A stretch of DNA of 64,000 bases, taken from the NCBI RefSeq assembly GCF_009765275.1, contig NZ_VOPH01000016.1:1-64000 (forward strand), given 5' to 3'. The notes beneath the pieces are model-generated. The model was given only the letters and a program-made list of their open reading frames with translations, was not told the DNA's origin and did no database searches. Both the position numbers and the translations under genes were made by a program. Positions within the stretch are counted from its first letter, which is position 1. Each line of letters starts with the position of its first letter. The DNA is from Chachezhania sediminis (GTDB taxonomy: Bacteria; Pseudomonadota; Alphaproteobacteria; Rhodobacterales; Rhodobacteraceae). Of the stretch, positions 39,617 to 48,845 are shown piece after piece.

Positions 39617-41053
39617 TCAACTCCGGGCGTAGACGTCCTCGTACCGCACGATGTCGTCTTCGCCGACATAGGCGCCGGTCTGGACCTCGATCAGGACCAT
39701 CGGCACCTTGCCGGGGTTTTCCATCCGGTGGACGCAGCCCAGGGGCAGATAGACCGACTGGTTTTCCGTCACCAGCTTGACCTCGTCGTCCACTGTCACC
39801 CGCGCGGTGCCTTCCACCACGATCCAGTGCTCGGACCGGTGGAAATGCGATTGCAGCGACAGGGCCGCGCCCGGGTGGACCATGATCCGCTTCACCTGGA
39901 AGCGCTTGCCCACGACCAGGCTTTCGAACCAGCCCCAGGGGCGGTGGTCCTTGGGGAAGGTCGTGGCCTGGGCCGCGCCCTTGGCCTTCAGCGCCGCCAC
40001 CGCCTGTTTCACGTCCTGGGCCCGGTCCATCGAGGCCACCAGCACCGCGTCGTTCATCGCCACGGCCATGATGTTGTCGAGCCCGATGCCCACGACTTCC
40101 AGCCGCTCGCTGTCGGACCGCAGGAGCGTGTCCTTGCAGTCGATCGCCGTGGCCTCGCCCGAGGTCACGACGCCGTTCTCGTCCGGGCCCGCCTCGCGCC
40201 AGACCGCGTCCCAGCCGCCCAGGTCCGACCAGCCGGCGGTGAAGGGCACGACCGACAGGTTCGGCGCCTTTTCCATCACCGCATAGTCGATCGAGATGTC
40301 TTCCGCCGTGGCCCAGGGGCCCGGCGCCAGGCGCAGGAAGCCCAGGTCGGTCTGGGCCTCGGTCACGGCGGCCTCGACCGGGGTCATCAGGGCCGGGGCA
40401 TGGGCCCTGACCGCGGCGATCAGGTCGGAGGCCCGGAACAGGAAGATGCCCGCGTTCCACATGAAGTTGCCGGCGGCCAGCATGGACTCGGCCGTCTTCA
40501 TGTCGGGTTTTTCGACGAAGCGAGACAGCTTTACAGCGCCGCCATCGGCGCCCGGTTTCGAGGCCAGTTCAAGGTAGCCATAGGCGGTTTCGGCATGGGT
40601 CGGCGCGATGCCGAAGGTCACCAGGTCGCCGGCGGCGACGGCCGGCAGGCCCTTGGCCACCGCGGCGCGGAAGGCGGCCGCATCGGGCACCACGTGATCC
40701 GACGGTGCGACCAGCATGATCGCGTCCGGGTCGGTTTCCGCCAGGCGCAGCGCGGCGGCCAGGATCGCGGGCGCGGTGTTGCGGCCTTCGGGTTCGATCA
40801 GGATCGCGCCCGGGTCGATGCCCGCGCCCAGCAGCTGTTCGGTGACGATGAAGCGGAAATCGGAATTGGTCAGCACCATCGGCGCGGCAAAGGCGATGTC
40901 GCCGGTCGTGCCGCTGAGCCGCCGGGCCGAGGCCTGGAACAGCGTTTCCTTGCCCACCAGTTCGACGAATTGCTTGGGATAGCTTTTCCGGGACAAGGGC
41001 CACAGCCGGGTGCCGGAGCCACCGCAGAGAATGACCGGAGTGATTTGCGTCAT
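39617..41053 (-). CDS. manC: Mannose-1-phosphate guanylyltransferase / mannose-6-phosphate isomerase
   Basis: A 478-residue bifunctional enzyme making GDP-mannose. The pyrophosphorylase motif is PVILCGGSGTRLWPLSRKSY PKQF, written here in two parts. Further motifs are TNSDFRFIVTEQL, PEGRNTAPA, MLVAPSDHVV, FVEKPDMKTAE and FMWNAGIFLF. The C-terminal cupin (PMI type II) has FPKDHRPWGWFESLVVGKRF and the zinc region LSLQSHFHRSEHWIVVEGTA, ending with LIEVQTGAYVGEDDIVRYED. The ATG at 41053 has GAGG eight bases upstream. The product feeds gmd at 35.2 kb and any mannosyltransferase. Confidence 0.96.
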   Translation of the reverse strand: MTQITPVILCGGSGTRLWPLSRKSYPKQFVELVGKETLFQASARRLSGTTGDIAFAAPMVLTNSDFRFIVTEQLLGAGIDPGAILIEPEGRNTAPAILAAALRLAETDPDAIMLVAPSDHVVPDAAAFRAAVAKGLPAVAAGDLVTFGIAPTHAETAYGYLELASKPGADGGAVKLSRFVEKPDMKTAESMLAAGNFMWNAGIFLFRASDLIAAVRAHAPALMTPVEAAVTEAQTDLGFLRLAPGPWATAEDISIDYAVMEKAPNLSVVPFTAGWSDLGGWDAVWREAGPDENGVVTSGEATAIDCKDTLLRSDSERLEVVGIGLDNIMAVAMNDAVLVASMDRAQDVKQAVAALKAKGAAQATTFPKDHRPWGWFESLVVGKRFQVKRIMVHPGAALSLQSHFHRSEHWIVVEGTARVTVDDEVKLVTENQSVYLPLGCVHRMENPGKVPMVLIEVQTGAYVGEDDIVRYEDVYARS

Positions 41054-41460
41054 CGCCATCGCCTCATCCATTAGGAACATACATTGGACCGCTGTTCATC
41101 CCCTAGCAGGTTGCCTCTGAAACTCAATTGATGAAACGTCGCGGGGTGTTTCGGGATGTCCCTGTTTCAACTGGAAAGTTTATCTTCCGGCCGATTTCGG
41201 AGCGGCTCGGCGAGGCCATTCCGGGACCATTCCGGGGCGGATATCCGGCCTCCGGCTCCGGATGTGCGGCGTCTGGAAAAGTTTGCCGCGGACCCGGGCC
41301 CTTTACCGGGCCTTAACCTCTGTCCGGTCAGGTGCGGGGCTGGCAGCGTGACGGGCGCGTGGCCGATGGACAGGAAAGGTGGACAGGAAACCGGCCGGCC
41401 CCGCGCCGGTGGTGTCGGCAACTCTTTGCTTGTTTTCGCCGGCTTGTTGCAGGAGGCGGT
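41054..41460. promoter_or_regulatory. manC/capD divergent regulatory region
   Basis: The first 130 bp are AT-richer than the surroundings. They carry ACATACATTGG near the manC start and a GAAAC/GTTTC dyad at 41134-41152. The motif GTTTCGGGATGTCC at 41148-41161 also occurs upstream of the GlfT2-like gene. Two TGGACAGGAAA copies lie at about 41367 and 41381. No S1, S2 or LR copy is present in this long gap. Confidence 0.4.
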
Positions 41461-41565
41461 ATGGAAGCAGGGATGTTTGACACAGAACGTGGCTTTCTGG
41501 GCCTCCGGGAGGCAGCCGTATTTGACGTGCCTGCGACAATGCTGATACGCGATAAGTGTCCGTAA
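41461..41565 (+). CDS. Possible 34-residue small protein
   Basis: A short frame (MEAGMFDTERGFLGLREAAV and 14 more residues) with an excellent AGGAGG ribosome site four bases before its ATG, in the long manC-capD gap. Composition is less Ala/Arg-biased than random frames in this GC-rich DNA. I do not recognise it. It may be a leader peptide or chance. Confidence 0.25.
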   Translation: MEAGMFDTERGFLGLREAAVFDVPATMLIRDKCP

Positions 41566-41756
41566 GAGCGAAATGACGATCCCGGTGCAGCTGCCACGGG
41601 TGTCACCGGTCTCCGGATCGCCGGCCCGTTCCGCTGTTCGAATGGGGGTTCGACCTGCCTGCCCTTGTGCAGGCCGGTGGACAGGCCGGACAGGAAAAGG
41701 TTCCGGCACGACGTCCGGGGAAGGGCCCGGGGATGGGTCTGCAGAAGGAGCCAGCG

Positions 41757-43685
41757 ATGGTTGCGCAGATGGGACAGGCGATGCTGAACCTGATCAGCGG
41801 GCTGTCGCGCCGGCAGAAGGGTTACGTGTTCCTGGCCCTAGACCTGGTCCTGATCCCGCTTGCCCTGCTGTTCACCTTCGCCGTCCAGGCGCTGCCCGCG
41901 CCCGCGCTGACGACGCTGTGGCATACCTGGCCGGTCCTGCCCTACCTGATGTTGTCGGCAACTGGCCTGTCGATGTGGCTGGGCCTGCCGATGATCCAGC
42001 TGAACGCCTATGAACGCCATGCCGTGGGTCTGACCGCGATCTATGCCCTGGCCGTGGCCGGATCGCTGGCGGTCCTGTCGGGCATCGCCCAGCTGGGCCT
42101 GCCGCCCGGTACCCATGTCGTCTTCGGCATTTCCTATTTCCTGGCCATCGTCGCGGCGCGCGCGGTGATGCTCTATCTCACCATCGCCGTCTACCAGAGC
42201 GCGGGGCCCCGCTGCCGGGTGCTGATCTATGGCGCCGGCGCCACCGGCGCGCAGCTGGCCCAGGCCCTGAAAAGCCACGAGGCGATCGACCCGGTGGCCT
42301 TCGTCGACGACAACTCCTCGCTCCAGGGGATGATGCTGGCCGGCCTGCCGGTGCTGGCGCCGGCCAAGATCGCCGAGATCGTGAAGGCCCGTGCCATCAA
42401 CCGGGTGCTGCTGGCCATGCCGTCCGTCAGCCCGCCGAAACAGGCCCAGATCGCGCGGCGCGTCCAGAAGATGGGGCTGGAGGTGCAGACCCTGCCGTCC
42501 TTCGCGCAGCTGATCGGGGAAGAGGCGCTGGTCGACAAGCTGGCCCCGGTGGCGCCGCAGACCTTCCTGGGCCGCGCCTCGCGCGCGGGGGAACTGGGAC
42601 GCGCGGCGTTCAGCTATGCCGGACGCTCGGTCCTGGTCTCGGGGGCGGGCGGGTCGATCGGGTCGGAGCTCTGCCGCCAGGTGCTGACCTGCCAGCCGCG
42701 CAAGCTGGTGCTTTACGAGCTGTCGGAACTGGCGCTTTACACCGTTCACCAGGAACTTCTCAGCCTGACCGAGGAGACCGGCATCGAGGTGGTGCCGGTG
42801 CTGGGGTCCATCACCGATCCGCGCCAGGTGCGCGGGGTCCTGGCCGAGCACGAGGTCCAGGTGGTGCTGCATGCCGCGGCCTACAAGCATGTCCCCCTGG
42901 TCGAGGCGAACCCGCTGCCGGGGCTGGCCAACAACGTCTTCGGCACGCAGACCCTGGCGGTCGCGGCGGCGCAGGCGGGGGTGGAACGGTTCATCCTGAT
43001 CTCGTCCGACAAGGCGGTGCGCCCCACCAACGTGATGGGCGCCTCGAAACGGCTGGCGGAACTGGTGGTGCAGGACCTGGCCACCCGCACCGGTCGGCGC
43101 AGCGCCCGCCAGGGGCGGGTCTCGCCCACGATCTTCGCCATGGTCCGCTTCGGCAACGTGCTGGGTTCGTCGGGATCGGTCATCCCGCTGTTCCAGGACC
43201 AGATCAGCCGCGGCGGCCCGGTCACCGTGACCGATCCCAACGTGCGCCGCTTCTTCATGACCACGCGCGAGGCGGTGCAGCTGGTGCTGAAGGCCGGGTC
43301 CGAGGCCCGCGGCGGCGAGATCTTCGTCCTCGACATGGGGGAACCCGTGTCGATCCTGCACCTGGCCCGCCAGGTGATCGAAAGCGCGGGCTATACCGTC
43401 CGGGACGAGATCCATCCCGAGGGCGACATCGAGATCGCGATCACCGGCCTGCGCCCGGGCGAGAAGATGGAAGAGGAACTGACGCTGACCGACGACCTGA
43501 TCGGCACGCGCTACTCCAAGATCTTCTGCGCCCACGAGGACTACCTGTCGGAAATCGAGGTCGCGGCGATGCTGCGGTCCCTGCGTCAGGCGCTGGCGGC
43601 AGGCGATGCGGCGGCGGCCCGGGGCGTGATCCTGCGCTGGGTCGAGGGCTATGCGCCGCTGGTCGCCGAACAGAAAAGCTCCTGA
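41757..43685 (+). CDS. CapD/WbpM-like nucleotide-sugar 4,6-dehydratase, membrane-anchored
   Basis: A 642-residue protein with four N-terminal membrane segments (about residues 20-130) and a CoA-binding-like domain (CRVLIYGAGATGAQLAQAL). The SDR domain follows: LVSGAGGSIGSELCRQ, HAAAYKHVPLVEANPLPGLA, LISSDKAVRPTNVMGASKRL (SxxxxxM..K active site of this family), and FGNVLGSSGSVIPLFQDQI. It ends with ITGLRPGEKMEEELT. Such enzymes convert UDP-GlcNAc to a UDP-4-keto-6-deoxy sugar, the first step to bacillosamine, QuiNAc or FucNAc. The start at 41757 follows AAGGAG; upstream in-frame codons to 41667 were not used. Confidence 0.92.
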   Translation: MVAQMGQAMLNLISGLSRRQKGYVFLALDLVLIPLALLFTFAVQALPAPALTTLWHTWPVLPYLMLSATGLSMWLGLPMIQLNAYERHAVGLTAIYALAVAGSLAVLSGIAQLGLPPGTHVVFGISYFLAIVAARAVMLYLTIAVYQSAGPRCRVLIYGAGATGAQLAQALKSHEAIDPVAFVDDNSSLQGMMLAGLPVLAPAKIAEIVKARAINRVLLAMPSVSPPKQAQIARRVQKMGLEVQTLPSFAQLIGEEALVDKLAPVAPQTFLGRASRAGELGRAAFSYAGRSVLVSGAGGSIGSELCRQVLTCQPRKLVLYELSELALYTVHQELLSLTEETGIEVVPVLGSITDPRQVRGVLAEHEVQVVLHAAAYKHVPLVEANPLPGLANNVFGTQTLAVAAAQAGVERFILISSDKAVRPTNVMGASKRLAELVVQDLATRTGRRSARQGRVSPTIFAMVRFGNVLGSSGSVIPLFQDQISRGGPVTVTDPNVRRFFMTTREAVQLVLKAGSEARGGEIFVLDMGEPVSILHLARQVIESAGYTVRDEIHPEGDIEIAITGLRPGEKMEEELTLTDDLIGTRYSKIFCAHEDYLSEIEVAAMLRSLRQALAAGDAAAARGVILRWVEGYAPLVAEQKSS

Positions 43686-43783
43686 ACCGGCCCTCGGCCT
43701 TTCTCTGGCATCCGCGTCCATGTCCCGGTAAGGGAGACCACCCGCGCATCCGCGCGATCCAGGTTTCGTAAAGAGGTGAAGGC

Positions 43784-44950
43784 ATGAAGATTGCCGTTGC
43801 CGGGCTCGGCTATGTCGGGCTGTCCAATGCCGTGCTGCTGGCCCAGGCCCACGAGGTCGTGGCCGTCGACATCTCCGAAACCCGCGTGCAGGCGGTCAAT
43901 GGCCGGCAATGCCCGATCGTCGACCCCGAGCTCGAGGATTACCTGGCCCACCGGCCGCTGCAGCTGTCGGCCACCACCGATGCGGCCGCCGCCTATGCGG
44001 ACGCGGATTTCGTCATCGTGGCGACGCCCACGAACTACGACCCGAAATCCAACCATTTCGACACGTCCAGCGTGGAAGCCGTGGTCGACCAGGTGATCGC
44101 GGTCAACCCGCGCGCCACCATCGTGATCAAGTCGACGATCCCGGTGGGCTATGTCCAGGAGCTGCGCCGCGAGAGGGAGACCGACCAGGTGATCTTCTCG
44201 CCGGAGTTCCTGCGCGAGGGCAAGGCGCTCTACGACAACCTGCATCCCAGCCGGATCATCGTCGGCGAACGGTCGGAGCGGGCGCGCGTCTTCGCCGACC
44301 TGCTGCTGGAAGGCGCGGTGGAAAAGGATGTCCAGATCCTGTTCACCGACCCGGCCGAGGCCGAGGCGATCAAGCTCTTCGCCAATACCTACCTGGCGAT
44401 GCGGGTGGCCTTCTTCAACGAGCTCGACAGCTATGCCATGGCGGCGGGGATGGATTCGCGCCAGATCGTCGAGGGCGTGTGCCTCGATCCGCGGATCGGC
44501 GCGCATTACAACAACCCCTCGTTCGGCTACGGCGGCTACTGCCTGCCCAAGGACACCAAGCAGCTCCTGGCGAACTACAACCACGTGCCGCAGAACCTGA
44601 TCCGCGCCATCGTGGACGCGAACCGGACGCGGAAGGATTTCCTGTCGGACCAGATCCTGATGCGGGGGCCGAAGGTCGTGGGGATCTACCGGCTGGTGAT
44701 GAAGGCGGGGTCGGACAATTTCCGGCAAAGCTCGATCCAGGGCATCATGAAACGGCTGAAGGCCAAGGGGATCGAGGTGATCGTCTACGAGCCGGTGCTG
44801 GACGAGGATCACTTTTTCCATTCCCGGGTGATCCGCGACCTGGACGCCTTCAAGGCCGAGGCCGACATCATCGTCGCGAACCGGATGACCGACGACATCC
44901 GCGACGTGAAGGCCAAGGTCTTCACTCGCGACCTGTTCGGCGCCGACTGA
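43784..44950 (+). CDS. ugd: UDP-glucose 6-dehydrogenase
   Basis: A 388-residue enzyme oxidising UDP-glucose to UDP-glucuronate with two NAD. The NAD loop is [32 protein letters not shown] and [20 protein letters not shown] follow. [11 protein letters not shown]-type helix is present as [20 protein letters not shown], and the catalytic Cys lies in [16 protein letters not shown]. The length suits the short bacterial Ugd type found in capsule loci. The ATG has AAGAGG upstream. The next gene can convert the product to UDP-galacturonate. Confidence 0.95.
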   Translation: MKIAVAGLGYVGLSNAVLLAQAHEVVAVDISETRVQAVNGRQCPIVDPELEDYLAHRPLQLSATTDAAAAYADADFVIVATPTNYDPKSNHFDTSSVEAVVDQVIAVNPRATIVIKSTIPVGYVQELRRERETDQVIFSPEFLREGKALYDNLHPSRIIVGERSERARVFADLLLEGAVEKDVQILFTDPAEAEAIKLFANTYLAMRVAFFNELDSYAMAAGMDSRQIVEGVCLDPRIGAHYNNPSFGYGGYCLPKDTKQLLANYNHVPQNLIRAIVDANRTRKDFLSDQILMRGPKVVGIYRLVMKAGSDNFRQSSIQGIMKRLKAKGIEVIVYEPVLDEDHFFHSRVIRDLDAFKAEADIIVANRMTDDIRDVKAKVFTRDLFGAD

Positions 44951-44966
44951 GGGGCAGACCGGGGCC

Positions 44967-44988
44967 GGCGGCGGGGTTTGCCCGCCGT
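44967..44988 (-). repeat. Short palindrome S2 (diverged)
   Basis: GGCGGCGGGGTTTGCCCGCC then G, after ugd. Confidence 0.5.
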
Positions 44989-45007
44989 GGGCGGGTTGCG
45001 ACCGGGG

Positions 45008-45133
45008 CAGGGGGGCGCTGCCCCCCGACCGCGCGTGCCGCGCGGCCTCCCCCCGGAGTACTTGGAAAAAGGAGAAGGGAAGGGCGCGCGCCTGTCTTCT
45101 TCTTTTTCCAAATACTCCCGCCGGAGGCGGTCC
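45008..45133 (+). repeat. Long hairpin repeat LR, copy 11, diverged
   Basis: Both arms are present, but the left arm reads GGAGTACTTGGAAAAAGGAG and so is closer to a perfect inverted copy of the right arm. It is the last LR in the window and lies between ugd and the epimerase gene. Confidence 0.8.
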
Positions 45134-45188
45134 GTCCGCGGTACAGGTCCAATGCCGGAAAAGACGGGTGCGGGGGGACGGATCCCGC

Positions 45189-45215
45189 GGTAGGGTGCGT
45201 GGTCTCCACGCACCG
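45189..45215 (-). repeat. Palindrome S1
   Basis: GGTAGGGTGCGTGGTCTCCA then CGCACCG. It is the last S1 copy in the window. Confidence 0.8.
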
Positions 45216-45268
45216 TCCGCACATCGGCGCCGGTTGCCGCGGATCGGGAGCGACAGAAAGGGCCTTTC

Positions 45269-46288
45269 ATGAGTGAAACGCGCACCGCGCTGGTGACCGG
45301 GTCTTCGGGCTTCATCGGCTTCCATCTCTGCCGGCGGCTGCTGGCGGACGGGTTCCGGGTGGTCGGGATCGATTCCCTGAACGACTATTACGACGTGGCC
45401 CTGAAGGAGCGCCGCCAGGCGATGCTCTTGCAGAACCCGGCCTTCAAGGTCGTCAACGACTGCATCGAAAGCCCCGGCCTGATGATGTCGCTCTTCGAGG
45501 AGGAGCATCCGGATATCGTCGTCCACCTCGCCGCGCAGGCAGGCGTGCGCTATTCGATCGACAATCCGCGGGCCTACCTGGAAGCGAACCTGGTCGGCAC
45601 CTTCGAGATCCTGGAGGCCGCGCGGGCGCATCCGCCGCAGCACATGCTGCTGGCCTCGACCTCGTCGGCCTATGGCGCCAATACCGACATGCCCTATCGC
45701 GAGGTGGTGAAGGCGGACCACCAGATGTCCTTCTATGCCGCGACCAAGAAGGCCACGGAATCGATGGCACATTCCTATGCGCACCTGTTCGACCTGCCGG
45801 TGACCATGTTCCGCTTCTTCACCGTCTACGGGCCCTGGGGGCGGCCGGACATGGCGCTGTTCAAGTTCACCAAGGCGATCCTGGAAGACAAGCCGATCGA
45901 CGTCTTCAACCATGGCGACATGAAGCGGGACTTCACCTATGTCGACGACCTGGTCGAGGCGATCCGGCTCTTGATCGATGCGGCCCCGGTCCGGCCCGCG
46001 GACGGCGTGGTGGAAGAAGGCGACAGCCTGTCGCCGGTGGCGCCCTGGCGGGTGGTCAACATCGGCAACTCGGATTCGGTGCAGCTGGTCGATTTCATCG
46101 CCGCCATCGAGGCCGCGACGGGCAGGACCGCCACGCGCAACCTGATGCCGATGCAGGCCGGGGACGTGCCCGCGACCTGGGCCGACGCGGCGCTCTTGAT
46201 GAAGCTGACAGGCTATACCCCGAAGACCAGGGTGCCCGAGGGCGTGGCCCGTTTCGTGGAATGGTACCGGGACTATTACGGGGTCTGA
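45269..46288 (+). CDS. UDP-glucuronate 4-epimerase
   Basis: A 339-residue extended SDR enzyme that should interconvert UDP-GlcA and UDP-GalA. TALVTGSSGFIGFHLCRRLL is the NAD loop. VVGIDSLNDYYDVALKERR is typical of this epimerase group. VVHLAAQAGVRYSIDNPRAY, STSSAYGANTDMPY and FYAATKKATESMAHSYAHLF (catalytic Tyr/Lys) follow, then FRFFTVYGPWGRPDMALFKF and KRDFTYVDDLVEAI. The ATG is preceded by AAAGGG. It sits after ugd, which makes its substrate. Specificity for GlcA rather than another UDP-sugar is from family resemblance. Confidence 0.92.
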   Translation: MSETRTALVTGSSGFIGFHLCRRLLADGFRVVGIDSLNDYYDVALKERRQAMLLQNPAFKVVNDCIESPGLMMSLFEEEHPDIVVHLAAQAGVRYSIDNPRAYLEANLVGTFEILEAARAHPPQHMLLASTSSAYGANTDMPYREVVKADHQMSFYAATKKATESMAHSYAHLFDLPVTMFRFFTVYGPWGRPDMALFKFTKAILEDKPIDVFNHGDMKRDFTYVDDLVEAIRLLIDAAPVRPADGVVEEGDSLSPVAPWRVVNIGNSDSVQLVDFIAAIEAATGRTATRNLMPMQAGDVPATWADAALLMKLTGYTPKTRVPEGVARFVEWYRDYYGV

Positions 46289-46349
46289 GGGGTGGCCAGG
46301 CCGCTGGCCGGGGACGGCGGTGTCAATCCCGTCCTGCCGGTGCGGCTGG

Positions 46350-46374
46350 CGTAGGGTGGGGCTTACCCCCGTCG
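46350..46374 (+). repeat. Short palindrome S2 (diverged), last copy in window
   Basis: CGTAGGGTGGGGCTTACCCC then CGTCG, in the gap before the YjbH gene. No S1, S2 or LR is seen to the right of this point. Confidence 0.55.
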
Positions 46375-46547
46375 CTCCGTCCGCTTTCCGCGTGCGGCCC
46401 GCCGATGCGCCCCCGGTCCGGCCTGTGCCTGCAATGTCGCGGTCCGGCCCTGCTGCGGGCGGGACCGCCGGCGGATATTGATCCCGGGTGCTCCGGCGTG
46501 GTCTAACCGGGACCAATTTGATGCCGAGCAGAGATTAAAGACCTGGA

Positions 46548-48845
46548 ATGACACGGGCCCGGTTCTCCGTCCTTCTCCGACCCGTGCGTGACCGCGCGGC
46601 ACCGCTGCCGGGCGCCATGGCGCCCGCCGGTCCGGCACGCCTGCGGGCCGTCGCCCTGGCCACCGGCCTTGCCGCCATCACGACGGTCACCGCAACGGGC
46701 GCCGCCGCGCAGGAGGCGACCGTGCCCCCGGGGGGCGCCGCATCCGACTGGGTCGATCCCACCTTCACGCCGCTGCCGGCGCCCAGCCTGAACTTCTATG
46801 GCATGACCGGCCTTATGGACATGCCCGGGGCCGAGATGATGCCGGATGGGCAGGGGGCGCTGACCCTGGCCTATTTCGGCGGGACCGGCCGGCTGACCGG
46901 CACCTTCCAGGTGTTCCCCTGGATGATGGCCAGCTTCCGCTATACCGGGTTCCAGAGCTTCGACCGCTATGGCTATGACACCTATTACGACCGGTCCTTC
47001 GACGTCCGCTTCCGGCTTCTGAAGGAAAGCCGTTACGTCCCGGCCCTGACCCTGGGCCTGCAGGACTTTGCCGGCACCGGTGTCTATTCCGGCGAATACA
47101 TCGTCGCCACCAAGGGCTTCGAGGTTCCCGCCCTGGGCCAGTCGCGGACGCCGGGCAAGATCAAGGTCACCGCCGGCCTGGGCTGGGGGCGGCTGGGATC
47201 CTCGGGCTCGATCGGGTCGATCGGCGAACGGCCGGCCTTCGGCGACGACGGCCCGGACCTGGGCGGCAAGCCCGCCACCAACACCTGGTTCCGCGGGGAC
47301 TATGCCCCCTTTGCCGGAGTCGAATGGCTGGTCAACGACCGCTTCGGGGTAAAGGCGGAATATTCCTCGGATGCCTACACGCTGGAGACCGAGGCACCGT
47401 CGAACATGTTCGTACGCCGCTCGTCCCTGAACTTCGGCGTCGAATACCAGGCCACCGAACGCACCCGCCTGGGCGCCTATTACATGTACGGAGACACGTT
47501 CGGGCTGTCGGCGCAGATCCAGTTCAACCCGAAATACCCGCTGACCAAGGAAGAGATCCCGGCCCCGCAGCCGATCACGCCGCGGCCGTCGCGCAGCGCC
47601 GCGCCCGAGGCCTGGTCGACTGCCTGGTCCGGCAGCGTCGAGACCCGCGAGCAGATCCGCACCGGGATCCAGAAACCGCTGGAAGCCAACGGGCTGATCC
47701 TGGAAGACCTGACCCTGACCGGCACCACCGCCACCCTGCGCTTCCGCGACATCCGCTGGGACCCGCGGGCCAATGCCGTGGGCCGCGCCGCGCGGGTGCT
47801 GGCCCTGACGCTGCCCGCCTCGGTCGAGACCTTCGTGCTGATCCCGGTCTGGAACGGCATGGGCCTGTCGGCGGTCACCATCCGCCGGTCCGACCTGGAA
47901 GCGCTGGAATTCGCGCCCGAGGCCGTGGCCGGCCTGCGCGCCGTCACCGGCATCGGCGAGGCACCTGCGAAACCGGGCGCGGACGCGATGCAGGTGGTCG
48001 GGCTCTACCCGGATTTCTCGTGGGGGCTGGGGCCCTATCTCGACCCGGGCTATTTCGACCCGGACCTGCCCTTCCGGATCGACTTCGGCGTGCAGCTGGT
48101 GGGCGCCTTCCAGCCGGCGCCGGGCTGGCTGACCGCGGGCACCCTGCGCTACAAGCTGGCCGGTAACCTGGACGACGGGCAGGCCTCGAATTCGGTCCTG
48201 CCGCATGTCCGGACCGACCAGTCGTTCTATGCCGAATACCGCTTCACCATGAACAACCTCTATGCCGCGCGCTACTGGCGGCCGGGGCGCAACCTTTATG
48301 CACGCGTCACCCTGGGCTACCTGGAAGAGATGTACGGCGGCATTTCCGGCGAACTCCTGTGGGCGCCGGTCGACAGTCCGCTGGCGCTCGGACTCGAGGT
48401 GAACTCGGTCCAGCAACGCGACTTCGACCAGTGGTTCGGCTTCCGGGACTATGGCGTCGCCACCAGCCATGCCACCGCCTATCTGGACATGGGCGGCGGC
48501 TATCTGGCCCAGGTCAGCGCCGGGCGCTACCTGGCCGGCGACGTCGGCGCCACCTTCAGCCTGGAACGCACCTTCGCCAACGGCTGGCGGGTCGGCGGCT
48601 TCTTCACGCTGACCAATGTCTCGGCCGACGATTTCGGCGAAGGGTCCTTCGACAAGGGGATCACCTTCAACATCCCGGTCAGCTGGTTCCTGGGCAAGCC
48701 GAGCACGGCCGGGCTGGGCACCACGATCCGGCCGATCCAGCGCGACGGCGGCCAGATGGTCAACGTGCCAGGCCGGCTTTACGGCCAGGTGCGCAAGGCC
48801 CATGGCCAGGCGCTGGACAATGCCTGGGAAAGGGTCTGGCAATGA
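46548..48845 (+). CDS. YjbH-family exopolysaccharide outer-membrane protein
   Basis: A 765-residue protein with a long signal-type N-terminus (hydrophobic LRAVALATGLAAITTVTATG then AAAQEAT). A YjbH/GfcD-type body follows: FTPLPAPSLNFYGMTGLMDM PGAE (written in two parts), TLAYFGGTGRLTGTFQVFPW, SFDVRFRLLKESRYVPALTL and many alternating beta strands ending in NIPVSWFLGKPSTAGLGTTI. It is expected to form an outer-membrane beta-barrel. In enterobacteria yjbEFGH/gfcABCD promotes exopolysaccharide production, and the exact function is not settled. Its stop overlaps the YjbF start (ATGA). Confidence 0.9.
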   Translation: MTRARFSVLLRPVRDRAAPLPGAMAPAGPARLRAVALATGLAAITTVTATGAAAQEATVPPGGAASDWVDPTFTPLPAPSLNFYGMTGLMDMPGAEMMPDGQGALTLAYFGGTGRLTGTFQVFPWMMASFRYTGFQSFDRYGYDTYYDRSFDVRFRLLKESRYVPALTLGLQDFAGTGVYSGEYIVATKGFEVPALGQSRTPGKIKVTAGLGWGRLGSSGSIGSIGERPAFGDDGPDLGGKPATNTWFRGDYAPFAGVEWLVNDRFGVKAEYSSDAYTLETEAPSNMFVRRSSLNFGVEYQATERTRLGAYYMYGDTFGLSAQIQFNPKYPLTKEEIPAPQPITPRPSRSAAPEAWSTAWSGSVETREQIRTGIQKPLEANGLILEDLTLTGTTATLRFRDIRWDPRANAVGRAARVLALTLPASVETFVLIPVWNGMGLSAVTIRRSDLEALEFAPEAVAGLRAVTGIGEAPAKPGADAMQVVGLYPDFSWGLGPYLDPGYFDPDLPFRIDFGVQLVGAFQPAPGWLTAGTLRYKLAGNLDDGQASNSVLPHVRTDQSFYAEYRFTMNNLYAARYWRPGRNLYARVTLGYLEEMYGGISGELLWAPVDSPLALGLEVNSVQQRDFDQWFGFRDYGVATSHATAYLDMGGGYLAQVSAGRYLAGDVGATFSLERTFANGWRVGGFFTLTNVSADDFGEGSFDKGITFNIPVSWFLGKPSTAGLGTTIRPIQRDGGQMVNVPGRLYGQVRKAHGQALDNAWERVWQ

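Noticed and set aside
43649-46516. 955-codon frame on the minus strand opposite capD-end, ugd and the epimerase
   Set aside because: It is antisense to clearly conserved genes and has Arg/His/Gln/Asp-rich shadow composition typical of GC-rich DNA; no family motif.
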